DNA from: Clostridia bacterium
Lineage (GTDB): Bacteria > Bacillota > Clostridia > Christensenellales > Aristaeellaceae
Direction of reading: 5' to 3'
DNA length: 9,020 nucleotides
NCBI GenBank assembly: GCA_017471125.1
Contig: JAFUWR010000276.1
Location: 1 to 9,020, forward strand
Shown here: positions 1 to 6,225 of the stretch, in pieces
Position numbering within the stretch: position 1 is the first letter of the stretch
How the letters are laid out: every line of letters begins with the position of its first letter
Translations under genes and position numbers: made by a program
The notes under the pieces: model-generated
Told to the model about the DNA's origin: nothing
The model's input: the letters and a program-made list of their open reading frames with translations, nothing else
The model's database searches: none

Positions 1-107
1 CCAAGTACCTCTATGAGCACGAGACCATCACCGGCGACGAGTTCATGGAGATCCTGCGCAAGACCGAGGCCGGCATGCCAGCGCTGGAATCGGGGAGCAA
101 GGCGTAG
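1..107 (+). CDS. ftsH: C-terminal end of a probable FtsH-type ATP-dependent zinc metalloprotease (partial)
   Basis: Only the last 34 codons are in the window. The reading frame begins at base 3 and ends at the TAG at 105-107. The visible tail contains YEHETITGDEFMEIL, which resembles the end of FtsH proteins from Clostridia, where a Leu/Tyr-rich helix is followed by an 'ETITGEEF' segment shortly before the C-terminus. FtsH is a membrane-anchored AAA+ protease that degrades misfolded and regulatory membrane proteins. None of its diagnostic parts (TM helices, Walker motifs, HEXXH) is visible, so the call rests on the tail alone. It faces the minus-strand operon convergently, across a palindrome-rich spacer. 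Confidence 0.68.
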   Translation, partial: KYLYEHETITGDEFMEILRKTEAGMPALESGSKA

Positions 108-158
108 GGGCGCTGCCCCCAGCGCCCGCCCGCCGGGGGACCTTATCCGGCGCTTCGC

Positions 159-225
159 GCCACCTTCCCCAAAGGGGAAGGCTTTTGGCGCCGTTCCCCA
201 TGCCTTCCCCTTTGGGGAAGGTGGC
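159..225. repeat. Perfect 24-nt inverted repeat with nested palindromes
   Basis: Bases 159-182 and 202-225 are exact reverse complements (24/24), separated by 19 nt. Each arm also contains its own palindrome, CTTCCCC-AAA-GGGGAAG in the left arm and CTTCCCC-TTT-GGGGAAG in the right. The region can therefore form one long stem or two short ones. It looks like a REP/MITE-type repetitive element of the kind common between genes in gut Clostridia. Its location between convergent genes fits a bidirectional terminator or a tolerated insertion site. Confidence 0.8.
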
Positions 226-232
226 ACGGCGG

Positions 233-265
233 TGATTTTGCCGATTCGTAGAATCGTCAAAATCA
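233..265. repeat. Hairpin, 15-bp stem with one mismatch and a GTA loop
   Basis: TGATTTTG at 233-240 pairs with CAAAATCA at 258-265. CGATTC at 242-247 pairs with GAATCG at 251-256 around the loop GTA (248-250). The only unpaired position is C241 opposite T257. It directly follows the 24-nt inverted repeat and directly precedes the next hairpin, so it appears to be one module of a composite element. Confidence 0.75.
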
Positions 266-284
266 GTTTCGCCAAAGGCGAAAC
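266..284. repeat. Perfect hairpin, 8-bp stem with an AAA loop
   Basis: GTTTCGCC at 266-273 and GGCGAAAC at 277-284 are exact reverse complements around AAA. The module abuts its neighbours with no spacer. On the minus strand, read after the BMP gene, it is followed by TGATTTTG, so it could act as a weak intrinsic terminator for that operon. Confidence 0.75.
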
Positions 285-305
285 CGGCAATCCATAGGAT
301 TGCCG
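285..305. repeat. Perfect hairpin, 9-bp stem with an ATA loop
   Basis: CGGCAATCC at 285-293 and GGATTGCCG at 297-305 are exact reverse complements around ATA. It is the last strong palindrome of the cluster. A smaller GCCT-TG-AGGC repeat follows at 305-314, and the BMP stop codon lies about 30 nt beyond. Confidence 0.75.
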
Positions 306-336
306 CCTTGAGGCCGTGACGGATGAGGTCTCCCGC

Positions 337-1530
337 TCAGGACTCCACCTCCACCACGCCGTCCAGGATGTAATGGAACGTGGGGGAGGAGGATCGGGCG
401 TTCTCGTCGTACCCGCCGGAGAGGTCGATGGTGTCGCTGGGGTTTTTGGGATCGACGCCGGTATAGCTCCCCTTGAACACCTGCGCGCCGCCCTTCTTGA
501 ACGCCTCCACGGCCTTTTCGATGGCCTCGCGGGTGCCGGGGGCGGCGTTCTGCTGGCTCACGTCCAGCATGCGCACCCAGTCCTTCTCGAACCCGGCGCT
601 GACGTCGCTGCCGTGGCGGTTGCCGTTGACCACCCGGTCGATGTCCTGGTGGGTGCGGGCGGCCTCGGCGGCGGCCAGCACGTAGGGCGTCCAGTTGACG
701 CGGGCGCTGACCAGCGACGATATGGGCGTGATGTCCAGCAGGCTCTGGTCCTGCCCGATGTGGTACACCTTCTCCTGCCGCTGGCTGGCCTCCTCGCAGG
801 CCATAGCCGGGCCGAGGGTGGGCGTGTGCTGGGCGATGACGCGGCAGCCCTCCCCGATCAGCGCCTCGGCGCAGGCTCGCTCCCGGCTGTAACTGCACGT
901 CGCGCCGGTGTAGCGCACCTTCAGCACCGCCTCCGGGGCCACGGTCCGCGCGCCCAGTATGAACGCGGTGAACGCCGAGATGGTCTCGGGGTTGCCGTTG
1001 GCGCCCACGAAGCCCACCAGCGCCTCATCGGCCTTCAGCTCGCCCGCGTCGATCAGCTCCCGCAGCTTCATGCCCGCCGCGATGCCGGTGACGTAGCGCG
1101 ACTGGTAGCTCTCTGCGTTGAAGGTGTGGTAGTTGTTGGGGTAGGGCACGCCGTCGGTGTCCTTGTAGGACACCTGGCAGAACTCCGCGTCCGGCCAGTT
1201 GGCCGCCACCTCGACGACCTCGGCGCTGTTGGTGTAGGCGAATACGATGCGGCACCCGGCTTTGAGCAGCGCCTCCAGGGGCTCGGCGGTCTGCTTCTCG
1301 GGCACGTTGGAGCGCACCAGCACCTCCACCCGCTCCCCGTAGGCGCCCTCCAGCGCCTGCTGGGCCTGGGTGAAGTTGTGGGTGTAGGGGGTGGTCTCGT
1401 CGTTTTGGTAGATGAAGCCGACCTTCAGCGGCTCCGCCTCGCGGGCCGACTTGTAGGGGCCGTAGATGCCGCCAAAGACCGCGATGCACGCCAGGCAGAC
1501 CGCGATGGTGATGCAATAGACCCGTCTCAT
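337..1530 (-). CDS. BMP-family (PnrA/Med-like) substrate-binding protein
   Basis: This 397-residue protein is a BMP-domain (basic membrane protein) solute-binding protein; known members bind purine nucleosides or related ligands for ABC import. A hydrophobic N-terminal segment (about residues 5-24) is followed by KVGFIY (36-41), the usual first strand of the fold. Family landmarks are AFILGAR (189-195), VIAQHT (231-236), RVNWTPY (277-283) and a C-terminal SSSPTFHYILDGVV stretch. The only lipobox-like LAC lies at residues 13-15, inside the hydrophobic core, so the protein may be membrane-anchored by an uncleaved helix. The start codon overlaps the stop of the preceding gene as ATGA (1527-1530), and an AGGAGG site (1537-1542 on the plus strand) sits 6 nt upstream. 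It is the last gene of the operon, with no permease or ATPase gene beside it. The family is clear; the ligand is unknown. Confidence 0.9.
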   Translation of the reverse strand: MRRVYCITIAVCLACIAVFGGIYGPYKSAREAEPLKVGFIYQNDETTPYTHNFTQAQQALEGAYGERVEVLVRSNVPEKQTAEPLEALLKAGCRIVFAYTNSAEVVEVAANWPDAEFCQVSYKDTDGVPYPNNYHTFNAESYQSRYVTGIAAGMKLRELIDAGELKADEALVGFVGANGNPETISAFTAFILGARTVAPEAVLKVRYTGATCSYSRERACAEALIGEGCRVIAQHTPTLGPAMACEEASQRQEKVYHIGQDQSLLDITPISSLVSARVNWTPYVLAAAEAARTHQDIDRVVNGNRHGSDVSAGFEKDWVRMLDVSQQNAAPGTREAIEKAVEAFKKGGAQVFKGSYTGVDPKNPSDTIDLSGGYDENARSSSPTFHYILDGVVEVES

Positions 1531-4500
1531 GACTGACCTCCTGTGGCGTCGTCGGCCGCCGGCCGCTGGGGATAGAGGGTGTTCAGGTCGATCTTGCCGG
1601 TGTCGATGAGCTTGAGCAGTATGTCGACGATCTGGGGATCGAACTGGGTGCCGCGGCCGTTGCGCATCTCATTGAGCACGTAGCCGAAGTCCATCTGCCG
1701 CCGGTAGACGCGGTTGGCGGTCATGGCGTCGAAGGCGTCGGCCACGCCGATGATGCGGCCGTACAGCGGTATCTCCTCGCCGCGCATGCCCGAGGGATAG
1801 CCCCGGCCGTCGTAGCGCTCGTGGTGGTGCAGCGCGCCCTCCACCACGTGGTCGATCAGCGTGAAGTCCTTGAGTATCTCCGCGCCGCGCACCACGTGGG
1901 ACTTCATCACCGCGTATTCCTCGTCGGTCAATCGCGCGGGCTTGTTCAGGATGCTGTCGGGGATGCCGATCTTGCCGATGTCGTGCAGCAGCGCCGCCCG
2001 GCGCAGGTTTTCACATTCGACCTCGCTGAACCCCAGCTCCTTGGCGATCATCACCGAGTATTCGGATACCCGGGCCGAGTGCTGGGACGTGCGCTCGTCC
2101 TTGGCGTCCACGGCCTTGGCGATGGCGATGACGGTCTCGTTGCCCATCTGGATCTGCTGCCGCGCGATCTCCAGCTCGTGCTCCTGCCTTTGCAGCGTGC
2201 GCTGCATCTGCGTGCGCATCAGGAACCACGTGAACCACGCCACGGCCAGCATCGGCACCACCAGCAGGTAGGCGATGAACCAGTGGTAGTCGTAGATGCT
2301 TCGCGACTTGACGAGCGTGAAGTCCCGCTCCTCCAATACGTCTGCCCGGTTGTTGTCGAACACCGCCAGCCTCAGCCGGTAGTCGCCCGCGGGCAGGTTG
2401 GTGTACACGATGACGCTCAGATTGCTCTGGGGCAGTATCGTCCATTCGGTGTCGAAGCCCTCGAGGATGTAGCCCACGTAGGGCTCGAGGATGGTGTAGT
2501 TCAATATCTCCGGGTACAGCTCGATGCGGGTGACGCTGCGGTCCACCTCGATGGGCTCGCCGCGCTCCAATTGTTTGGTCACGTTGTCCAGCCGCGCGGT
2601 GGGCACGGACATGCGGTAGCGGTTCTCCACGGAGGCGTAGTTCTCGGTGTCGATGACGAACACGCCCCGGTCGCAGGGCAGGAACAGCCGGTCCTCGCCG
2701 TCGAAGTAGGCGAAGGCGTTGGCGGTCAGCGCCCCGTTCAGGCCGCGCCGAGCGTCCAGCAGGTCGTAGTTCATGCCCTCGGCGTCGCTGTACACGTCGT
2801 CCCGGTCCACCACGTAGATACCGGCGCTGCTCATGACGAACAGCGTGTCGTCGTCCTTGGGCCAGATGGCGTAGTTGTTGAAGTAGGGGAAGTTGGCCAG
2901 GATGCGCACGCCGCCGTCCGGCTCCAGGTAGTTCAGGCCGTTGCTGGTCACCAGGAACGCGCCGTCGCCCTTGGTGTCCCGGACGATGCGCAGTATGACG
3001 CCGGAGCTCAGGCCCTCGCCCGCGGGGTCGAGCACGTCGGTCACCGCGCCGTCCCGCACCACGGCGATGCCGCCGCCGTCGGTGCCGACCAGCACCGTGC
3101 CGTCGGCCATCTCGCACAGGGACAGTATGGTGGGGTTGGGCAGGCCGTCGGCCTCCCGCAGGGTGGAGACCACCTCGCGGTCGCGAATGAAGGACACGCC
3201 GCCGTTGCCGCCCACCAGCACCGTGCCGTCGGACAGCTCGATGAGCACCCGGGCGCGTCCGCCGAAGGCCCCGTTCTCGTCGCCGTAGCGGTGCTGGGTG
3301 CCGTCCTTCTCGATCTCATAGGTGCCGTTGCCGTAGGTGCACACCCACATGCTGCCCCGGCTGTCCGTCAGCAGGCAGCGGATGCGGATGCCCCGGAACT
3401 TCTCGGTGATGGCGTCGTAGACCTTGCGGTTGGCCTTGCCGAACACGGCGTCCATGCCCTTGTCGGTGCCGAAGTAGTAGTTGCCCCGCCACTCGGTCAC
3501 CGCGTTGACCACCCGGCTCTCCAATCCCGCGGAGGTGTACACGTCCTTGAAGGACGACGGCGCCATCCGGAACAGGCCCAGGCGGGAGGAGGTGAACCAC
3601 AGGTTGCCCTGGTAGTCGATGAGCATGTTGTCGATGGAGTTGTTGAAGGCGTTGGTGTTGACCAGGTGGTACAGGTCGTTTGTGTCGATGTAGGCCACGC
3701 CGTTGTCCGCCGCGATGAACAGCTCGCCGTTCTCCATGAAGTACATGTCGTTCAGGCTGCTCAGGCCCGGGCAGAGGCGCTCGCCCACCTTGTCGAAGCC
3801 GCCGTTTGAAACGTCGAAGATGTCGAAGCGGTCCACCGTCGTGCCCACTAACAGCTTCCCATCCGGCGAAAACGAGCAGCAGCGGTAGATGACGTCCTCC
3901 TCCATGAGCCGAAGGGAGCTCAGGATGCGCCCCTCCTTCATCAGGAACACGCGCCCGTCGGAGGACATCGCCGCCGTGTGGCCGAAGGCGTCGGACGCGC
4001 TGTTTTCGCAGTGCACGATCTCCCACAGCGTGCTGACCTTCTTCAGGCCGCTGTTCAGCGTCAGCACCTGCATGCTGTCGGAGGTGCCGATATAATAGTA
4101 GCCGTCGGCGCTCTGGGTGATGGAGCGCACGGAGTTGGACGGCAGGCCGTAGGACTGGTCGATGACGTTGACGATGCGCTCGTTGATGGAGATGGACAGG
4201 CCGTTGTCGTTGGTGCCGATCCACAGCCGCCCCTCGTCGTCCACGTAGAGGCAGTTGACGTTGCGCACGGTGTCCAGGTCCTGCCAGCGGAACTCCCGGC
4301 CGTTGTAGCGGTACAGGCCGTTGTAGGTGCCCACCCATAGGAGGCCGTCGCTGGTCTGGGCGATGTCGTTGGCCTCGCCGCAGGGCAGGCCGTTGCCGCT
4401 GGAATAGACGGTCTGGACGTAGTCGTTGTAGTCCGCGGCCTCAAGCTCCGCCCGGGCGGGCGCGAGGCTCGCGCCGACCAGCAGCACGAGGAGGAGCATG

Positions 4501-5075
4501 AGCGCCGCCTTGCCCGCGGCCTGCCCGCGCCGCTTCCGCAGGGCGCGGAAGGCCCGAAGCAGCAGGAAGAACGCCAGCAGTGTCAGCAGCTTGTCCAGGA
4601 AGTCTATGTAGAACTCGCCCACCGCCGAGGCCAGCGGCAGCGGCCAGCGCCATTCGGTGAGCAGGCCGATGACGCCGTCGCCCCAGAGGTTCGATGTCCT
4701 GCCGCCGTTGAACAGCAGGTTCAGCGGCGCGGAGATGATGACCGATATGACCGCGGTCACCGTGGCCACGGACATGGTGCCGAACAGCGTGTCCAGCATG
4801 CGCTTGCGCGCCGCCACGCCCACCAGCACGCCCACCGCGATGCTCGTCAGCGCGTAGACGTAGGAGATGTGGTTGACCATGCCGTAGATCAGGTTGCACG
4901 TCGCCCCCACGATGGCCCCGCACACCGGCCCGCCCGCGTAGGCGCACAGGCACGTGCCGAAGGCGTCCAGCCACAGGGGCAGGTGGTAGCGGACGGCCAG
5001 CGCCTTGCCGAAGTAGTTCAGCAGCACGCAGGCCAGTATGAACAACGCCACGGAGATCGGCTTCCATCGCTTCAT
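1527..5075 (-). CDS. Membrane sensor: ECF-S-like domain, 14-repeat propeller, Y_Y_Y and HD-GYP phosphodiesterase
   Basis: Domains of this 1182-residue protein, in order: about six TM helices (7-176) resembling an ECF transporter S component; basic KRR (181-183) then a helix ending APARA (190-209), which looks like an internal signal peptide; about fourteen two-component-regulator propeller repeats (244-809) such as LLWVGTYNGLYRY and RLWIGTNDNG, enough for two seven-bladed propellers; a Y_Y_Y-type Ig-like domain (about 848-921); one TM helix (about 932-953); a short helical linker; and HD-GYP (about 985-1150). The HD-GYP motifs look intact: H999xxR1002, HDIGKIGIPD (1031-1040, H1031/D1032), HHHERYDGRGYP (1083-1094) and VADAFDAMTANRVY. 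This family hydrolyses c-di-GMP, so the likely role is an extracellular sensor controlling a cytoplasmic phosphodiesterase. AAGGAGG (5083-5089, plus strand) supports the start. It lies 34 nt after the upstream gene and overlaps the next by 4 nt. The ECF-S assignment is the weakest part; the ligand is unknown. Confidence 0.9.
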   Translation of the reverse strand: MKRWKPISVALFILACVLLNYFGKALAVRYHLPLWLDAFGTCLCAYAGGPVCGAIVGATCNLIYGMVNHISYVYALTSIAVGVLVGVAARKRMLDTLFGTMSVATVTAVISVIISAPLNLLFNGGRTSNLWGDGVIGLLTEWRWPLPLASAVGEFYIDFLDKLLTLLAFFLLLRAFRALRKRRGQAAGKAALMLLLVLLVGASLAPARAELEAADYNDYVQTVYSSGNGLPCGEANDIAQTSDGLLWVGTYNGLYRYNGREFRWQDLDTVRNVNCLYVDDEGRLWIGTNDNGLSISINERIVNVIDQSYGLPSNSVRSITQSADGYYYIGTSDSMQVLTLNSGLKKVSTLWEIVHCENSASDAFGHTAAMSSDGRVFLMKEGRILSSLRLMEEDVIYRCCSFSPDGKLLVGTTVDRFDIFDVSNGGFDKVGERLCPGLSSLNDMYFMENGELFIAADNGVAYIDTNDLYHLVNTNAFNNSIDNMLIDYQGNLWFTSSRLGLFRMAPSSFKDVYTSAGLESRVVNAVTEWRGNYYFGTDKGMDAVFGKANRKVYDAITEKFRGIRIRCLLTDSRGSMWVCTYGNGTYEIEKDGTQHRYGDENGAFGGRARVLIELSDGTVLVGGNGGVSFIRDREVVSTLREADGLPNPTILSLCEMADGTVLVGTDGGGIAVVRDGAVTDVLDPAGEGLSSGVILRIVRDTKGDGAFLVTSNGLNYLEPDGGVRILANFPYFNNYAIWPKDDDTLFVMSSAGIYVVDRDDVYSDAEGMNYDLLDARRGLNGALTANAFAYFDGEDRLFLPCDRGVFVIDTENYASVENRYRMSVPTARLDNVTKQLERGEPIEVDRSVTRIELYPEILNYTILEPYVGYILEGFDTEWTILPQSNLSVIVYTNLPAGDYRLRLAVFDNNRADVLEERDFTLVKSRSIYDYHWFIAYLLVVPMLAVAWFTWFLMRTQMQRTLQRQEHELEIARQQIQMGNETVIAIAKAVDAKDERTSQHSARVSEYSVMIAKELGFSEVECENLRRAALLHDIGKIGIPDSILNKPARLTDEEYAVMKSHVVRGAEILKDFTLIDHVVEGALHHHERYDGRGYPSGMRGEEIPLYGRIIGVADAFDAMTANRVYRRQMDFGYVLNEMRNGRGTQFDPQIVDILLKLIDTGKIDLNTLYPQRPAADDATGGQS

Positions 5076-5109
5076 GGCATTTCCTCCTTCTATCCAGTGG
5101 GAGAACGGG

Positions 5110-6024
5110 CTACATCCCTAATTTTCGGGCGTACTCCTCATATTCGATGAACCACTGTCTGTATTGCCCGCTTTCCAGCAGCTCGTCGATGACGCCGTTG
5201 ACGAAGTACATCAATTGCAGCTCGCCCTTCTTGGCGGCCACGCGGTCGCCGTCGAACTGGGGCTCCAGCACCAGCCGCGCGTCCTCCACCACGGTCAGGC
5301 CGCAGTCGGGGCTGCCCTCGATGTAGGCCAGGGCGCTCTCGATGTCGCATATGGCGGCGTCCATGTCGCCGCGCGCCACGGCGTCGTAGCAGGCCTCCAC
5401 GGAGCCGACCCGCCGAAACTCCCGGTAGCCGGTGACGTGCTGGGCGGTCAGCGCCTCCTGGAGGGAGCCGCTCTGGGCGATGACGTCGCGGCCGTTCAGG
5501 TCGTCCAGCCCGGCGATGGCCCCGGCGTCCGCCGCGCGGATGACCAGCCCGCTGCCCGCGCCGGCCTCGGCGTAGTTGTAGCCCTTGGACAAGGTGACGC
5601 GGCTCGCCCGCTCCGGCGTGTAGGCCAGCGCGGAGATGACCAGGTCGCATTCGCCCTCGGACACCGCGTCCAGCACGTGGGTGAACTCCATCGGGATGAT
5701 CTCCAATTCCACGCCCATCCGCTGGGCCACCAGCCGCGCCAGCTCCATGTCCGCGCCCACGTAGCGGTCCTGCCCCTCGAGGGCCGGGTCGATGAACTCC
5801 TGGGGCGGGAAGTAGGGCTCGGTGCCCACGCGCAGCACGCCCGCCTCCCTGACGGACGCCAGCACGCCCTCGGCGCCCTCCGGGATGCCCCCGGTCACGT
5901 CCATGGCGTTCTCCACGAAGTTCCACTCGTTTTCGATGTATTGGGCCGCCGCCTCCTCCGCATGGGCCCCGAGGCCCAGGCACATCAGCGCGGCCAGCGC
6001 CAGCGCGATCGCGCGCAGCTTCAT
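5110..6024 (-). CDS. Family 3 extracellular solute-binding protein (amino-acid type)
   Basis: This 304-residue protein is a family 3 (SBP_bac_3) binding protein; members usually bind amino acids or small organic ligands outside the membrane. It has a signal peptide (1-22, cleavage after AHA) with no lipobox cysteine in a usable position. A linker of about 40 residues (23-60) precedes the domain. The fold starts at GVLRVGTEPYFPPQEF (62-77). Next come GADMELARLVAQRMG (90-104), CDLVISALAYTPERA (126-140), VIAQSGSLQE (181-190) and AICDIESA (224-231), all classic family positions. The C-terminal helix region holds DELLESGQYRQW. The start is backed by GGAGGTG 7 nt upstream and an extended -10 promoter. 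It is the first gene of the minus-strand operon, and no transporter partner genes follow. Its partner may be the adjacent propeller/HD-GYP sensor; that is inference. Confidence 0.9.
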   Translation of the reverse strand: MKLRAIALALAALMCLGLGAHAEEAAAQYIENEWNFVENAMDVTGGIPEGAEGVLASVREAGVLRVGTEPYFPPQEFIDPALEGQDRYVGADMELARLVAQRMGVELEIIPMEFTHVLDAVSEGECDLVISALAYTPERASRVTLSKGYNYAEAGAGSGLVIRAADAGAIAGLDDLNGRDVIAQSGSLQEALTAQHVTGYREFRRVGSVEACYDAVARGDMDAAICDIESALAYIEGSPDCGLTVVEDARLVLEPQFDGDRVAAKKGELQLMYFVNGVIDELLESGQYRQWFIEYEEYARKLGM

Positions 6025-6059
6025 AGCAACACCTCCAAGGGTCTACCTGTCTATCTTCC

Positions 6060-6068
6060 ATTATAACA
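6060..6068 (-). promoter_or_regulatory. Extended -10 promoter for the minus-strand operon
   Basis: Read on the minus strand this is TGTTATAAT, a perfect TGN-TATAAT extended -10 element. No good -35 hexamer lies 16-18 nt upstream (TAGCTT at 17 nt), which fits an extended -10 promoter. The expected transcript start near 6053 gives a leader of about 30 nt before the ATG at 6024. Confidence 0.7.
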
Positions 6069-6122
6069 CCTGTTTTGGAAAAAAGCTACTGTTCCGCTAT
6101 TGAAATTTATTGTGACGCGCTA

Positions 6123-6137
6123 TTTGTCGTTGACAAA
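6123..6137. promoter_or_regulatory. Candidate operator: palindrome over the -35 element
   Basis: TTTGTC (6123-6128) and GACAAA (6132-6137) are exact reverse complements around GTT. The palindrome covers the TTGACA -35 hexamer at 6130-6135, a place where a bound repressor would block the plus-strand promoter. It matches no well-known Firmicutes operator that I recognise, and part of the symmetry comes from the -35 consensus itself. Confidence 0.35.
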
Positions 6138-6159
6138 GCCCTGCGGCGCAGTATACAAT
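6130..6159 (+). promoter_or_regulatory. Sigma-A-type promoter for the MBL-rubredoxin/radical SAM pair
   Basis: A perfect TTGACA at 6130-6135 is followed after 18 nt by TACAAT at 6154-6159 (5/6 to consensus). An alternative register, TATACA at 6152-6157, has 16-nt spacing. Transcription should start near 6166, giving a leader of about 60 nt. Confidence 0.7.
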
Positions 6160-6173
6160 GGAGGCAGGTTTCC

Positions 6174-6184
6174 TTTCAGTGAAA
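6174..6184. promoter_or_regulatory. Small palindrome in the leader (TTTCAGTGAAA)
   Basis: TTTCA and TGAAA form a perfect 5+1+5 palindrome lying about 8-18 nt past the predicted transcript start. GTTTC (6168-6172) and GAAAC (6181-6185) could instead pair as an RNA stem. It is a possible operator or leader structure, with no family match recognised. Confidence 0.25.
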
Positions 6185-6225
6185 CGTAAGACATGCGCTG
6201 CGCGCTTGAAACAGGAGGTAGAAAC

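Larger units (their letters stand above)
108..336. other. Intergenic spacer between convergent genes, filled with palindromes
   Basis: This 229-nt gap separates the end of the FtsH-like gene from the stop codon of the BMP gene. I see no credible coding region or promoter. From 159 onward it is almost continuous inverted-repeat DNA, described as separate entries. None of the hairpins is followed by a long T-run on either strand. On the minus strand the 266-284 hairpin is followed by TGATTTTG, and on the plus strand the 159-225 structure is followed by TGATTTTG, so weak bidirectional termination is possible but not demonstrated. Confidence 0.7.
6025..6225. other. Divergent intergenic control region
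   Basis: This 201-nt region separates the minus-strand operon from the plus-strand MBL-rubredoxin/radical SAM pair. It is clearly more AT-rich than the flanking genes, especially at 6060-6135. It carries two non-overlapping, back-to-back promoters (6060-6068 minus, 6130-6159 plus) and two small palindromes that could be operators. I see no RNA gene or riboswitch in it. Confidence 0.7.

Noticed and set aside
1477..1495. LAC near residue 15 of the BMP protein as a lipobox
   Set aside because: The cysteine sits in the middle of the hydrophobic stretch with more hydrophobic residues after it, unlike a lipobox at the end of a signal peptide. It is left as uncertain, not annotated.
316..1536. Long plus-strand open frame opposite the BMP gene
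   Set aside because: Its translation is Val/Gly/His/Leu-rich low-complexity with no family motif, and it lies exactly antisense to a well-supported BMP gene. It is a by-product of GC-rich codon use.
1821..3809. 662-codon plus-strand open frame opposite the sensor gene
   Set aside because: The composition is dominated by Val, His, Gly, Ala and Gln with no recognisable domain. The opposite strand encodes clear propeller and HD-GYP motifs.
5164..6066. 300-codon plus-strand open frame opposite the family 3 binding protein
   Set aside because: Same shadow composition, no motif, and no separate promoter. The minus-strand gene has family motifs, a signal peptide and a ribosome site.
6193..6225. 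Upstream ATG at 6193 as start of the MBL-rubredoxin gene
   Set aside because: No ribosome site precedes it, and the extra residues run through the AGGAGG that serves the ATG at 6226.
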